DNA from: Kibdelosporangium banguiense | Lineage (GTDB): Bacteria > Actinomycetota > Actinomycetes > Mycobacteriales > Pseudonocardiaceae | Length of the DNA stretch: 64,000 bases | Direction of reading: 5' to 3' | NCBI RefSeq assembly: GCF_017876405.1 | Contig: NZ_JAGINW010000001.1 | Span: 8,569,203-8,633,202, forward strand | Shown here: positions 32,876 through 40,224 of the stretch, one piece after another | Layout of the letters: each line of letters starts with the position of its first letter | How positions within the stretch are numbered: position 1 is the stretch's first letter | Position numbers and translations under genes: made by a program | The notes under the pieces: generated by a model | What the model saw: only the letters and a program-made list of their open reading frames with translations | What the model was told of the DNA's origin: nothing | The model's database searches: none

Positions 32876-33403
32876 GTGCGACCACTGATCATCCTCACCG
32901 TGCTCCTGCTGACCGCCTGCACGCCGGCGCCCGCCCCGGCACCGGACCCGATCCGGCCACCTACCCCCACAACCACCCCACAGCAACAGTCCGGCCTGAT
33001 GATCACCGCCGGAGAAGTCGAAGCCGCATCCGGCCTGCGCGCGATGACCGTCACCATGACCAACAAGGACACCAGACCGCACCCGCTCAACGGATACCCC
33101 GCACTCCAGGTCCTCGACTCCGACCGCGGCCTCCTGCAGATCGAGATCGTCCCCGGCGCCGCCGGCATCACCAGCGGCTTCGACACACCACCACGCCCCG
33201 TCACCCTCGAACCCGGCCAGAAGGCAACCGCCAGCCTGCTCTGGCGCAACACAGTCACCGACTCAACCGTCAACGCGACCAAAGGCACGTACCTCAACAT
33301 CGCCCCCGCGGACGGACAACCCTGGCAGACCCTCCAGCCCGACGGCGGCCTTGACCTGGGCAACACCGGCAAACTCGGCGTCAGCGCCTGGATCACGCCA
33401 TAA
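32876..33403 (+). CDS. DUF4232-like lipoprotein
   Basis: A 175-residue lipoprotein starting at GTG 32876 behind GAAAGGATG. The signal peptide ends in the lipobox LTAC (Cys15), followed by a Pro/Thr/Ala linker to ~36. The mature domain resembles the DUF4232 beta-sandwich: TAGEVEAASGLRAMTVTMTN, HPLNGYPALQVLD, the GQKATASLLWRN strand and a final LGVSAWITP. Function unknown; anchored on the outer face of the membrane. Confidence 0.78.
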   Translation: MRPLIILTVLLLTACTPAPAPAPDPIRPPTPTTTPQQQSGLMITAGEVEAASGLRAMTVTMTNKDTRPHPLNGYPALQVLDSDRGLLQIEIVPGAAGITSGFDTPPRPVTLEPGQKATASLLWRNTVTDSTVNATKGTYLNIAPADGQPWQTLQPDGGLDLGNTGKLGVSAWITP

Positions 33404-33425
33404 GCGGAATCGCCCAGAGCGCAAC

Positions 33426-33458
33426 AGCCTGCCGCCGGGGGAGTACCCCGGGCAGGCT
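33426..33458. terminator. Hairpin between lipoprotein and methyltransferase genes
   Basis: AGCCTGCC (33426-33433) pairs with GGCAGGCT (33451-33458), and the inner GGGG/CCCC (33437-33440 and 33446-33449) extends the stem around a GAGTA loop. It starts 23 bases past the lipoprotein stop and ends just before ATG 33465, so it could also act as an attenuator of the next gene. Confidence 0.6.
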
Positions 33459-33464
33459 GAAACC

Positions 33465-34241
33465 ATGAGCCTTGGATTCAACGGCGACGTCGTCGACTTC
33501 TACCAGAAATACCGCCGCGGCTATCCAGCCGAGGCCATCACCACGATCACCGGCAAATTCTCGTTGACCCACAACGACATCGCACTCGACCTGGGCTGCG
33601 GCACCGGCCTGCTCACCCGGCCACTCGCCGAGACAGTCCGCGCCGTCATCGGCATGGACCCCGAACCCGACATGCTCGCCCGCGCCCGCCAGGAAGGCGG
33701 CACGAACATCACCTGGATGCTCGGAGCGGATACCGATATCCCAAAACTCACCGCAGTGCTGGGGGAGAGGTCCATCGGCGCGGTCACCATCGGGCAAGCC
33801 CTGCACTGGATGGACCACGACACACTCTTGCACGCACTGTTCCCCCTGATACGACCCGGCGGTGGGGTAGCGGTCGTGACCAACGGAACCCCACTCTGGC
33901 TGCACGACAACCCATGGTCGAAATCGCTACGCGCCAGCGTCGAACACTGGCTCGGCCACAAAACGACACTCACTTGCGGCTCCGACGCCGAAGCCCAGCA
34001 ACGCTACGCCGAGAGCCTGCGCGCCAACGGATTCACCGTGGACACCGACACCGTCGAATACGAAGACGAACTGACCATCGACGAGATCGTCGGCGGCATG
34101 TACTCGGCCCTGCCTCCCAGCAAACTGCCCACCCCGGAACAACGACCGGTCCTGGCCGGGCAGATCCAACGCGCGCTCGAACACGACGGACCGTTCATCG
34201 AGCATGTCCGCGTAACCGTCCTGACGGGTCAAGTCCCATAG
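33465..34241 (+). CDS. Class I SAM-dependent methyltransferase
   Basis: A 258-residue Rossmann-fold methyltransferase. SAM motif I is IALDLGCGTGLL (~39-50) with the acidic strand-2 residue in VIGMDPEPDML (~65). Motif II/III follow in SIGAVTIGQALHWMD and LIRPGGGVAVV. ATG 33465 has a weak AGG site; the preceding hairpin may influence translation. The target molecule is unknown. The gene ends inside the convergent WYL-regulator gene (13-base overlap). Confidence 0.85.
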   Translation: MSLGFNGDVVDFYQKYRRGYPAEAITTITGKFSLTHNDIALDLGCGTGLLTRPLAETVRAVIGMDPEPDMLARARQEGGTNITWMLGADTDIPKLTAVLGERSIGAVTIGQALHWMDHDTLLHALFPLIRPGGGVAVVTNGTPLWLHDNPWSKSLRASVEHWLGHKTTLTCGSDAEAQQRYAESLRANGFTVDTDTVEYEDELTIDEIVGGMYSALPPSKLPTPEQRPVLAGQIQRALEHDGPFIEHVRVTVLTGQVP

Positions 34242-35173
34242 CGCGCAACAAGTTCCGACCCGAGCCGGGCCAGCTCCGCCCGCACCGGATCAGACTCCTC
34301 GACATCCACCAGCGCACCCCACCCGGCCAGCACCTGAGCGATCATGATCGGCGCGGGAGCGGCCAGCCTGACCCGGACCCGGCCGTCATCCGCATCACCG
34401 AGCACCTCACAATGCCGTCCGAACTGACCCTGCAAGATCCGCACATGCCGCTCCTGCGCCAGCACGATCGCCGAAACAAGACCACGACGCTGCTCAACCT
34501 CGTCGACCACCTGACTCCACGCCGCCGACAAATCGAAGTCGTCCGGCCGCTCCGCGGGCAGATCGGTCACCTGCGGATCCACCATGCGATCAACCCGGAA
34601 TGTCCGCTGACCGTTCTCGGTACCGGCGATCAGGTACCAAATATCGTCCTTGTCCACCAGGCCCAGGGGAGCGACCAGCCGCTCGGCCTGCTGACGTGCC
34701 CGATTGGTGTAGGTGAACCGCACCTTCAACCGGCGGACAACCGCAGTCTGGAGCGTATCGACGAGACTGTTGCGCCCCCGGTCAGGCTCACCCCACCTGC
34801 TGGAGTCGATCACCACAGCACTCGCCGCGGCTTCGGCGTCAGCCCGGAAGGTGCCGGGAAGCGCCCGCACAAGCTTGCGAAGCGCCGCTTTCGCTTCTGG
34901 CGCAACGGAAGCAGCCGGACCGACCAGCAGGAAGAGCGCCTGCGCCTCGGTAGCGGTCAGTCCACTGAGGTCAGTACGCGCACCACCCAGCAACTCCCAC
35001 CCGCCGCCACGGCCAGGCTGCGGATAAACCGGAATCCCGGCGGCCGACAACGCCTCAAGATCCCGCCGGGCCGTGGCCACCGAGATCTCCAGCTCGTCGG
35101 CCAGTTCGGCAGCGGTGACCCGGCCCCGGGACTGCATCAGAAGCAACGCGGCAACAAGCCGATCAGCACGCAT
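34229..35173 (-). CDS. HTH-WYL transcriptional regulator (YafY type)
   Basis: A 314-residue regulator. Residues ~1-60 form a DeoR-like helix-turn-helix (MRADRLVAALLLMQSRGRVT, ELADELEISVATARRDLEAL), and the C-terminal half is a WYL domain (DDIWYLIAGTENGQRTFRVDRM) followed by a WCX-like extension. WYL domains sense nucleic-acid or other ligands in several actinobacterial regulators. ATG 35173 has no clear ribosome binding site and may be translated from a leaderless mRNA. It is divergent in style from the similar regulator at 58043-59008, which has an operator palindrome; none is visible here. Confidence 0.87.
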   Translation of the reverse strand: MRADRLVAALLLMQSRGRVTAAELADELEISVATARRDLEALSAAGIPVYPQPGRGGGWELLGGARTDLSGLTATEAQALFLLVGPAASVAPEAKAALRKLVRALPGTFRADAEAAASAVVIDSSRWGEPDRGRNSLVDTLQTAVVRRLKVRFTYTNRARQQAERLVAPLGLVDKDDIWYLIAGTENGQRTFRVDRMVDPQVTDLPAERPDDFDLSAAWSQVVDEVEQRRGLVSAIVLAQERHVRILQGQFGRHCEVLGDADDGRVRVRLAAPAPIMIAQVLAGWGALVDVEESDPVRAELARLGSELVARYGT

Positions 35174-35266
35174 AGGGGGAGTCTGACAAACAAAGTGTGC
35201 AGTTGATGAGCACTTTGCCGGAAAACCTTCCTGTTGACAGCGACTGAGAAACCAAGGCCGCCACAC

Positions 35267-36298
35267 TTACCCGACTCTTCTCATCGTCGTGGCCATCAGG
35301 CTCGGCAGGTCATCGTGCTGCGTTTCCTCGGTGGGTAGCGCAGGTCGCCGCCGCGCGGTGATGATCACTGCGGCGGTCGTTGCCAGGGTGAACACCGCCA
35401 CTGCAGTGAACGCGGTCAGGGTCTGCCAATCGGGGTGAACCACCGACTGGCCGCGCTTTGCCTGCCAGGTGAGCACGGCGAACACACCGGTGTAGCCCAG
35501 GGCGGCGATGCCGACCAGCCGGGCTCGGACCCGTTCGTCGCGCAGCCAGCCGTAGCGGGTCGCGAGCAATCCCAAGATCGCGGTCACCAGCAGCAGGACC
35601 TGGATGCCATGCATACCAACGAAATGCGGTGGCCGCAGGTCGCCGCCGGTCGTGCTCCAGTTGGTGATGGGCATCCCGGTGCCGTCGGGGTCGCCGATGC
35701 CGTGGCCGCCTTTCATGGACACCGTGTTGCCGTTGGCGTCGGTCACCGTACGAGGTGTGGCACCTGAGGAGCCGCTGAGCCACAGGGCCACGACCATGCT
35801 GGCGATGGCCAGCCCGAGCCCGGCGCGCAGGGCACGGGCCATGGCTGGGTCGCCGGTGCGCTGGATCAGCACCAGGATCGCGATGACCAGGGTGGTCAGC
35901 AGCAGCGGCAGGACGCCGAAGCTGAACACCGTCCGCACGGTCTGGGCGACGGCATCGGTGTTGCCGTTGAAGTGGCTGACGGTACCGTGCGCGGCGGCGT
36001 AGACGACAACGCCAACGTCCAGCAGCCCGGCAACCGCGAACACAGTGCCCAGCCACCAGCCTAGGCGTCTACCCTTGTGCAGCTTGCTGAGCAGCCATGC
36101 GAGCGTGAGGCCGTACACGCCCATGCCGAAGCCGAATTTCATGGGCTTCAGCCAGATCGATTCGCCCAGTAACAGGCGATCGTCGACAACCACACCAACG
36201 ACGCATGCCAACACCAGAGCGAACATGAGCGTCACGTTCGCCAGCAGTGGGCGATGCCAGCCATGCATGGCACTGAACGGTCTCGACAAGACAGTCAT
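35267..36298 (-). CDS. Polytopic membrane protein, unknown function
   Basis: A 343-residue integral membrane protein starting at ATG 36298 behind GGGAG. About eight to nine hydrophobic helices are visible (for example VTLMFALVLACVVGVVV, LGLAIASMVVALWLSG, GIQVLLLVTAILGLLATRYG). A periplasmic loop of ~50 residues (GSSGATPRTVTDANGNTVS to HFVGMHG) lies between helices 6 and 7. SIWLKPMKFGFGMGVYG and DPDGTGMPITNWSTTGGDLR look conserved-family-like, but I cannot name the family. No neighbouring gene suggests a role. Confidence 0.75.
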   Translation of the reverse strand: MTVLSRPFSAMHGWHRPLLANVTLMFALVLACVVGVVVDDRLLLGESIWLKPMKFGFGMGVYGLTLAWLLSKLHKGRRLGWWLGTVFAVAGLLDVGVVVYAAAHGTVSHFNGNTDAVAQTVRTVFSFGVLPLLLTTLVIAILVLIQRTGDPAMARALRAGLGLAIASMVVALWLSGSSGATPRTVTDANGNTVSMKGGHGIGDPDGTGMPITNWSTTGGDLRPPHFVGMHGIQVLLLVTAILGLLATRYGWLRDERVRARLVGIAALGYTGVFAVLTWQAKRGQSVVHPDWQTLTAFTAVAVFTLATTAAVIITARRRPALPTEETQHDDLPSLMATTMRRVG

Positions 36299-36438
36299 GG
36301 TTGCTCCCACCAGGGTCCATTTGCTGATGCTGTTGCCTCATCAGCCTTTCCGAACCGCCTGGCGGGAACCATCCGGCGAACACCCGGCGCACTCGGGGGG
36401 TTGTCCCTACGCCAGGGGAAGGCCCAGATGTCCATTAC

Positions 36439-36467
36439 TTGACATAATGTAGATTATCGAATTATTG
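36439..36467 (+). promoter_or_regulatory. Sigma-A-like promoter without an obvious gene
   Basis: TTGACA (36439-36444) is followed after 17 bases by TTATTG (36462-36467), a good match to a housekeeping promoter in an A/T-rich island. Transcription would start near 36475 and run rightward, but the next plus-strand gene begins ~500 bases later. Confidence 0.45.
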
Positions 36468-36703
36468 CCGACCTGGGAGATCATCCCTGAGAGGACTCAG
36501 GCGCTGCAGGCTGGTTGTCGGTGCACGCATACGCGTGCGCGCCGTTTCGTCGCTCAGCACGCGTCGAGCCAGCCTTAGCGATGAGCGACCGCGGGGCCAG
36601 CCCGCCCTGGGGCGCCGGTCTCGGAAACACTGCAGAATGAATCGTCACCGTGACGTTAGACCTCGATGTCCCCGGACCTTCCCCAGACGAGGTTTCACCC
36701 CGT

Positions 36704-36731
36704 TTGATGCATAACGGTCATTATGCATCAA
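36704..36731. repeat. Perfect 11-bp inverted repeat, operator-like
   Basis: TTGATGCATAA (36704-36714) and TTATGCATCAA (36721-36731) are exact inverted repeats around CGGTCA. Each arm also contains the palindrome ATGCAT. The A/T-rich, symmetric 28-base site looks like a dimeric repressor operator more than a terminator. No adjacent start codon explains it. Confidence 0.55.
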
Positions 36732-36933
36732 TTCAACGCATGCGGAAATTCCTTCTGATCGCTCACCACCCGGCCGCCCTGTCAAGCCTCCGATGATCAT
36801 GAAGCCCCACCCCGCTGTCCCGTCCCGACCGTCAGACCCCGTCACTACCTTGGCTTGACAGGGGAACCATCGATGTCGGTCTTTGTCGCGATGATCGGCC
36901 ACCACTACCCCACCGTCGTGTCCCCCTGACCTC

Positions 36934-36959
36934 AATACTTAGCTCTTGCGCTAAGTATT
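36934..36959. promoter_or_regulatory. ArsR operator 1 (perfect palindrome)
   Basis: AATACTTAGC (36934-36943), six bases, then GCTAAGTATT (36950-36959): a perfect 10-bp inverted repeat 23 bases before the ArsR-type start codon. The same arm and spacing recur at 36969-36994, so this is very likely the regulator's own binding site. Confidence 0.8.
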
Positions 36960-36968
36960 GTTTCGGGT

Positions 36969-36994
36969 AATACTTAGCCGCATGGCTCAGTATT
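36969..36994. promoter_or_regulatory. ArsR operator 2, overlapping the start codon
   Basis: AATACTTAGC (36969-36978), six bases, then GCTCAGTATT (36985-36994) repeats operator 1 with one mismatch. The ATG (36982-36984) lies in its six-base centre. The two sites start 35 bases apart, so bound dimers would sit about three and a third helical turns apart. Confidence 0.78.
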
Positions 36995-37239
36995 CGGCTG
37001 TGCTGGATGGGGTGTTCGTCGCGCTTGCTGACCCGACGAGGCGTGCGGTGATTCGGCGGCTTGGTCGTGGACCGGCGAGCGTGGGCGATCTCGCCAGCGA
37101 GGCCCCCATGACGTTGCCGTCATTCATGAAGCACGTGCGGGTGCTTGAGTCGAATGGCCTGATCCGCACCACGAAGTCCGGCCGGGTGCGTACCTGTGAG
37201 CTCAACCAGGAGCAGCTCGCCAGGCTCGTCGAGAAATGA
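36982..37239 (+). CDS. ArsR-family regulator, C-terminally shortened
   Basis: An 85-residue winged-helix protein of the ArsR family with no metal-binding cysteines. The domain runs FVALADPTRRAVIRRLGRG, ASVGDLASEAPMT, the recognition helix LPSFMKHVRVLESNGLI, and the wing RTTKSGRVRTCELN. Usual members of this subgroup are ~105-115 residues and continue after this point into a helix with a WLERYRRFW-like motif; here the frame stops at LVEK. No alternative frame restores it, so the gene has lost its last helix, which normally helps dimerisation. ATG 36982 is inside operator 2. The SRPBCC gene that often follows such regulators is also missing; a convergent SMP-30 gene begins 10 bases later. Confidence 0.75.
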   Translation: MAQYSAVLDGVFVALADPTRRAVIRRLGRGPASVGDLASEAPMTLPSFMKHVRVLESNGLIRTTKSGRVRTCELNQEQLARLVEK

Positions 37240-37248
37240 AGGTTGTCG

Positions 37249-38199
37249 TCACGGAGTTCGTAGCCATGGCCTGTGCCCCGGTCCGGTCGGGTGCGTGCCC
37301 GTGACGCCCATGACCACTGAGTAGAGGCTGGTCTGCGCGGTGATGAAGAGACGGTTGCGCTTGGCGCCGCCCCAGGCAATGTTGGCGACCGTCTCGGGGA
37401 TGTTGAGCCGCCCGATCAGAGTGCCGTCGGGGTCGTAGCAGTGCACTCCGTCGTCCATCGCGGCCGCCCAAAGCCGGCCCGCGTCGTCGAAGCGGAGGTT
37501 GTCGAAGCGGGCTGTCTCACGGTGCCTGGCTTCGGCGAAGATCTCGCCGTCTGACAGTGTGCCGTCGTCGCGTACGTCGAAGACCCGGATGAAGCCTGCC
37601 CGGGTGTCGGAGACGAAGAGTTGCCGCTCGTCGGCCGAGAAGACCAGGCCGTTCGGGGCGCCGAAGCAGTCGGCGACCAGCCGCACTTCGCCGGTGTCCG
37701 GGGCGATGCGGTAGACGTTGTTGGAGCCGATCTCGCTCTGCGCGCGGTAGCCTTCGTAGTCGCTGGTGATGCCGAAGTCCGGGTCGGAGAACCAGATGGA
37801 GCCGTCGGACTTCACGGCCGCGTCGTTCGGGCTGTTGAGGCGCTTGCCCTGCCAGCGATCGGCCAGCACGGTGATTGTGCCGTTGTGCTCGGTCCGGGTC
37901 ACTCGGCGGTTGCCCTGCTCGCAGGTGATCAGCCGGCCCTCACGGTCGAGGGTGTTGCCGTTGGTGTGCCCGGCGGAGCGGCGAAAGAGGCTGACTGTGC
38001 CGGTTTCCTCGTCCCAGCGCAGCATCCGGTCGTTGGGGATGTCGCTCCAGATCACCTGCCGCCAGGCGGGCAGGTAGATCGGTCCTTCGACCCAGCGGCA
38101 GCCGGTGTGGAGGACCTCGAGGCCGTCGTCACCGTTCATGCACCGGCCGGTACGGAATCGGTCGTCGAGCATCTCGTACAGCGGCCGTTCGTTGGTCAT
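37249..38199 (-). CDS. SMP-30/gluconolactonase-family protein
   Basis: A 316-residue six-bladed beta-propeller of the SMP-30/gluconolactonase/LRE family, calcium- or zinc-dependent lactonases that open sugar lactones. Seen are WVEGPIYLPAWRQVIWSD with the metal-binding Glu (~38), RLNSPNDAAVKSDGSIWFSD with the Asn-Asp pair, and GAPNGLVFSADERQLFVSD with the second Asn and Asp. No signal peptide. The final ~20 residues (THPTGPGHRPWLRTP) look non-family and may be altered. It is divergent from an Lrp-type regulator that may control it. Confidence 0.88.
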   Translation of the reverse strand: MTNERPLYEMLDDRFRTGRCMNGDDGLEVLHTGCRWVEGPIYLPAWRQVIWSDIPNDRMLRWDEETGTVSLFRRSAGHTNGNTLDREGRLITCEQGNRRVTRTEHNGTITVLADRWQGKRLNSPNDAAVKSDGSIWFSDPDFGITSDYEGYRAQSEIGSNNVYRIAPDTGEVRLVADCFGAPNGLVFSADERQLFVSDTRAGFIRVFDVRDDGTLSDGEIFAEARHRETARFDNLRFDDAGRLWAAAMDDGVHCYDPDGTLIGRLNIPETVANIAWGGAKRNRLFITAQTSLYSVVMGVTGTHPTGPGHRPWLRTP

Positions 38200-38292
38200 G
38201 AGATTCCTTCCTATTGCCGAATCACCTTCGGTCTACAGGGCAGGGTGCAGGATGGCATACTGTCAATGCAACCTCGATCTGAAGGGAGAGTT

Positions 38293-38745
38293 GTGGATCA
38301 CGTCGATCGTGCCCTGCTGGCGCAGCTGCAGCAGGACGCCACCCAGTCCTACGCCGCGCTGGGTCAGGCTGTGGGTCTCTCCGCCGGAGCGGCCCATGAA
38401 CGCGTGCGGAAGTTGCGGGAACGCGGCGTGATCCGGCGGACGACCGTCGAGGTGGATCCGGCAGCGGTGGGCAACGTGGTCCTGGCCTACGTGATGGTCA
38501 GTTCGACCTCCTGGATGGGTGATTCGGCGGAGAACTTCGCCGCACTCCCCGAGATCCTGGAGGCGCATGTCATCGCCGGCAGTGCATCGGTGCTGGTGAA
38601 GGTCAGGACCGCGACTACCGAACAGCTACAGGACGTCCTGCGGCGGATCTATGCGATCGACGGGGTCAGCGGCACGCAGGCCACGGTGGTGCTGGAGACT
38701 TTTTTCGAGCGTCCGGTCTCCCCGCGGATTTCCGATCAGGAGTGA
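38293..38745 (+). CDS. Lrp/AsnC-family transcriptional regulator
   Basis: A 150-residue feast/famine regulator. GTG 38293 is preceded by GAAGGGAGAG; ATG 38266 is also in frame but has no ribosome binding site. The N-terminal helix-turn-helix (VDRALLAQLQQDATQSYAAL, GLSAGAAHERVRKLRERG) and the C-terminal RAM ligand domain (~70-145, HVIAGSASVLVKVRTATT) are complete. It is divergent from the SMP-30 gene with a 93-base gap and probably regulates it. Its ligand, usually an amino acid in this family, is unknown. Confidence 0.88.
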   Translation: MDHVDRALLAQLQQDATQSYAALGQAVGLSAGAAHERVRKLRERGVIRRTTVEVDPAAVGNVVLAYVMVSSTSWMGDSAENFAALPEILEAHVIAGSASVLVKVRTATTEQLQDVLRRIYAIDGVSGTQATVVLETFFERPVSPRISDQE

Positions 38746-38756
38746 TCGTGCGGTAA

Positions 38757-38774
38757 ATTCAACTTGTGTTGAAT
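38757..38774. repeat. Short palindrome at the recombinase start
   Basis: ATTCAAC (38757-38763), TTGT, GTTGAAT (38768-38774) is a perfect 7-bp inverted repeat overlapping the proposed start of the recombinase gene and 12 bases past the Lrp stop. It could be an operator or a recombinase core site. Confidence 0.4.
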
Positions 38775-39779
38775 GCTGGATTGTCGGTGGTTGCCGGTAT
38801 CAAGATCACTGTGCTGCTGCTTGATGCTCAGGAGGCGTTTTTCGTTGCCCGCAAGCCTCGTAAAGACTCCCCGCACACCACGGCCGCCTACCGGCGGGAC
38901 CTGCACGGTGTCAACGCCTTGCTGGCGCGGACCGCTGACAAGGCCGTCGGCTCGTTGGTTCTCGAGGACCTGACGGTCCTGGCTCTGCGGGGTGCGTTCG
39001 GAGAGTTCGCGGACGGGCATGCCAAGACCTCGGTGGCGCGGGCCTGGTCGACCTGGAACCAGTTCCTGACCTTCTGTGTCACCGACGGCCTGCTCGAAGG
39101 CAATCCGATGGGGGCCGTGACCAGGCCCAAGGCTCCCCCATCGGCCCCCAAACCGTTGCGCGGCGAGGACACTCCGGAGCGTCTGCTGGCGGCCGCGGCC
39201 GCCGGGGCGAGGCGGGCCAGGGATCCGTGGCCGGAGCGGGACGTCCTGGTGCTGGCTCTCGGTCTGGTCGCCGGGCTGAGGTCTGCGGAAGTGCGGGCGC
39301 TGCAACGGTCCTCGGTGGTCGGGCGGCCAGGCGAGCAGCGGCTTCACGTGCAGGGCAAGGGAAGCCGGGAACGGTCCATTCCGATCGAGCCACCGCTGGA
39401 GCGAGTGATCGACGCATACCTGGCGTCGTGCGCGACGAGGTTCCCGCATCAGCGATTCGGGCCGAACTCCGCGCTGCTGCTGGACTATCGCGGTGAGCCG
39501 ATCGGCCGTGGCGGTCTGGACTACCTGGTGAAGGCCAGCTACCGGTGGGCCGGCATCCGCGACCAGGTGCCCACCGGCGCGAACCTGCACGCGCTGCGCC
39601 ACACTTTCGCGACCCGGCTCGCCGAAGACGGTGCGAACGCCACGGAGATCATGGCCCTCCTGGGGCACGCCAATCTCAACACCAGCCAGAATTACATTGA
39701 GGCAACCGGCAAGGAGCGTCGGGCTGCCGCTGCGGGCAACCGCACGTATCAGGCTTTGTCGGGTTTGGCCGACTCGTAG
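38766..39779 (+). CDS. Tyrosine recombinase / integrase
   Basis: A 337-residue tyrosine site-specific recombinase. A core-binding SAM-like domain (~20-115, PHTTAAYRRDLHGVNALL) precedes the catalytic domain. Catalytic residues are the first Arg in GLRSAEVRAL (~172), Lys in GKGSRERSIP (~198), His-x-x-Arg in LHALRHTFATRL (~275-278), His in LLGHANLNTSQNYI (~300) and the nucleophile Tyr ~309. All are intact, so it may be active. The start is uncertain (TTG 38766 or GTG 38811). No transposon ends or prophage genes accompany it. Its 3' end overlaps the tail of a broken serine hydrolase gene on the other strand, suggesting it inserted there or remained after a rearrangement. Confidence 0.85.
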   Translation: MLNAGLSVVAGIKITVLLLDAQEAFFVARKPRKDSPHTTAAYRRDLHGVNALLARTADKAVGSLVLEDLTVLALRGAFGEFADGHAKTSVARAWSTWNQFLTFCVTDGLLEGNPMGAVTRPKAPPSAPKPLRGEDTPERLLAAAAAGARRARDPWPERDVLVLALGLVAGLRSAEVRALQRSSVVGRPGEQRLHVQGKGSRERSIPIEPPLERVIDAYLASCATRFPHQRFGPNSALLLDYRGEPIGRGGLDYLVKASYRWAGIRDQVPTGANLHALRHTFATRLAEDGANATEIMALLGHANLNTSQNYIEATGKERRAAAAGNRTYQALSGLADS

Positions 39780-39949
39780 AAGACCTCGTTGAGGAGCCTT
39801 TGCCGGGCGTTCTGGAATGCTGTTGCGATGGACAGGCTGGCGTCGTCCACGCAGTTCAGCGCAGCGGTCAAGGCCTTGCTGCCGTCGGGTGTGCTGTACA
39901 TCAGCGCCGTGTGGCCGACGGCGGCGCCGTTGTGGGAGTCGGGATCATG
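39749..39949 (-). pseudogene. C-terminal remnant of a serine hydrolase (beta-lactamase/DD-peptidase type)
   Basis: Sixty-six codons ending in a normal stop read HDPDSHNGAAVGHTALMYST, then PDGSKALTAALNCVDD and NARQRLLNEVFYES. This matches the end of secreted class-C beta-lactamase/D-alanyl-D-alanine carboxypeptidase proteins, with HNGAAVGHTALM standing for the usual HxG box near the active site. A TGA lies immediately upstream in frame and no N-terminal part with the SxxK motif exists nearby. The fragment overlaps the last 31 bases of the recombinase gene on the opposite strand. Confidence 0.6.
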
Positions 39950-40057
39950 TCACCGCCGCTGGAGATCCAGGAGGGGGTTCGGCGGGCGGCGTCGCGGTGT
40001 CCGTCAGTCCGAGCGGCCCCAGAATCAGCCGCTGCGAGTGCCTGCGGGGCCGGCGCG

Positions 40058-40095
40058 CCCGCGGTGGGCACGGCCGTCGCCGTGCCCACCGCGGG
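40058..40095 (-). terminator. 17-bp stem terminator of the subtilase gene
   Basis: CCCGCGGTGGGCACGGC (40058-40074) pairs perfectly with GCCGTGCCCACCGCGGG (40079-40095) around a CGTC loop. It is 130 bases past the subtilase stop. With 17 paired bases, almost all G-C, it is the strongest hairpin in the window; no T-tract follows. Confidence 0.75.
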
Positions 40096-40224
40096 TACCC
40101 ATCTTCTGAGGCGTATCCGGGGTCCCCTCCATCGCGAGTACCGATCGTCATCGATCCTTGCGGGAAGGGCGGGTGGTGATCCTGTACCGACCGGGTCGAT
40201 TGTGGATGCCGCGATCGGCGGGGA

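Larger units (their letters stand above)
36299..36981. other. Gene-free 683-base region rich in palindromes
   Basis: I found no convincing protein gene. The region contains a consensus-like promoter at 36439-36467 and short hairpins CCTGAG/CTCAGG (about 36489-36504), GCACGC/GCGTGC (about 36523-36538) and CGTCAC/GTGACG (36643-36655). It also holds a perfect 11-bp inverted repeat (36704-36731) and the two ArsR operators (36934-36994). Local A/T content is far above the surroundings near 36435-36470. It could encode a small structured RNA or be an integration scar. Confidence 0.5.

Noticed and set aside
34229..35173. Possible toxin-antitoxin or defence island around the WYL regulators
   Set aside because: WYL proteins can occur in defence loci, but the neighbours at both loci are a methyltransferase, membrane protein and epoxide hydrolase with no nuclease, helicase or BREX/CRISPR gene.
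36645..36935. A 96-codon minus-strand frame in the gene-free region
   Set aside because: No ribosome binding site, poor codon pattern and it contains the perfect inverted repeat; more likely non-coding.
38766..39779. Prophage or integrative element at the recombinase
   Set aside because: Flanking genes are ordinary chromosomal genes; no tRNA, att duplication, relaxase, replication or phage structural genes are visible.
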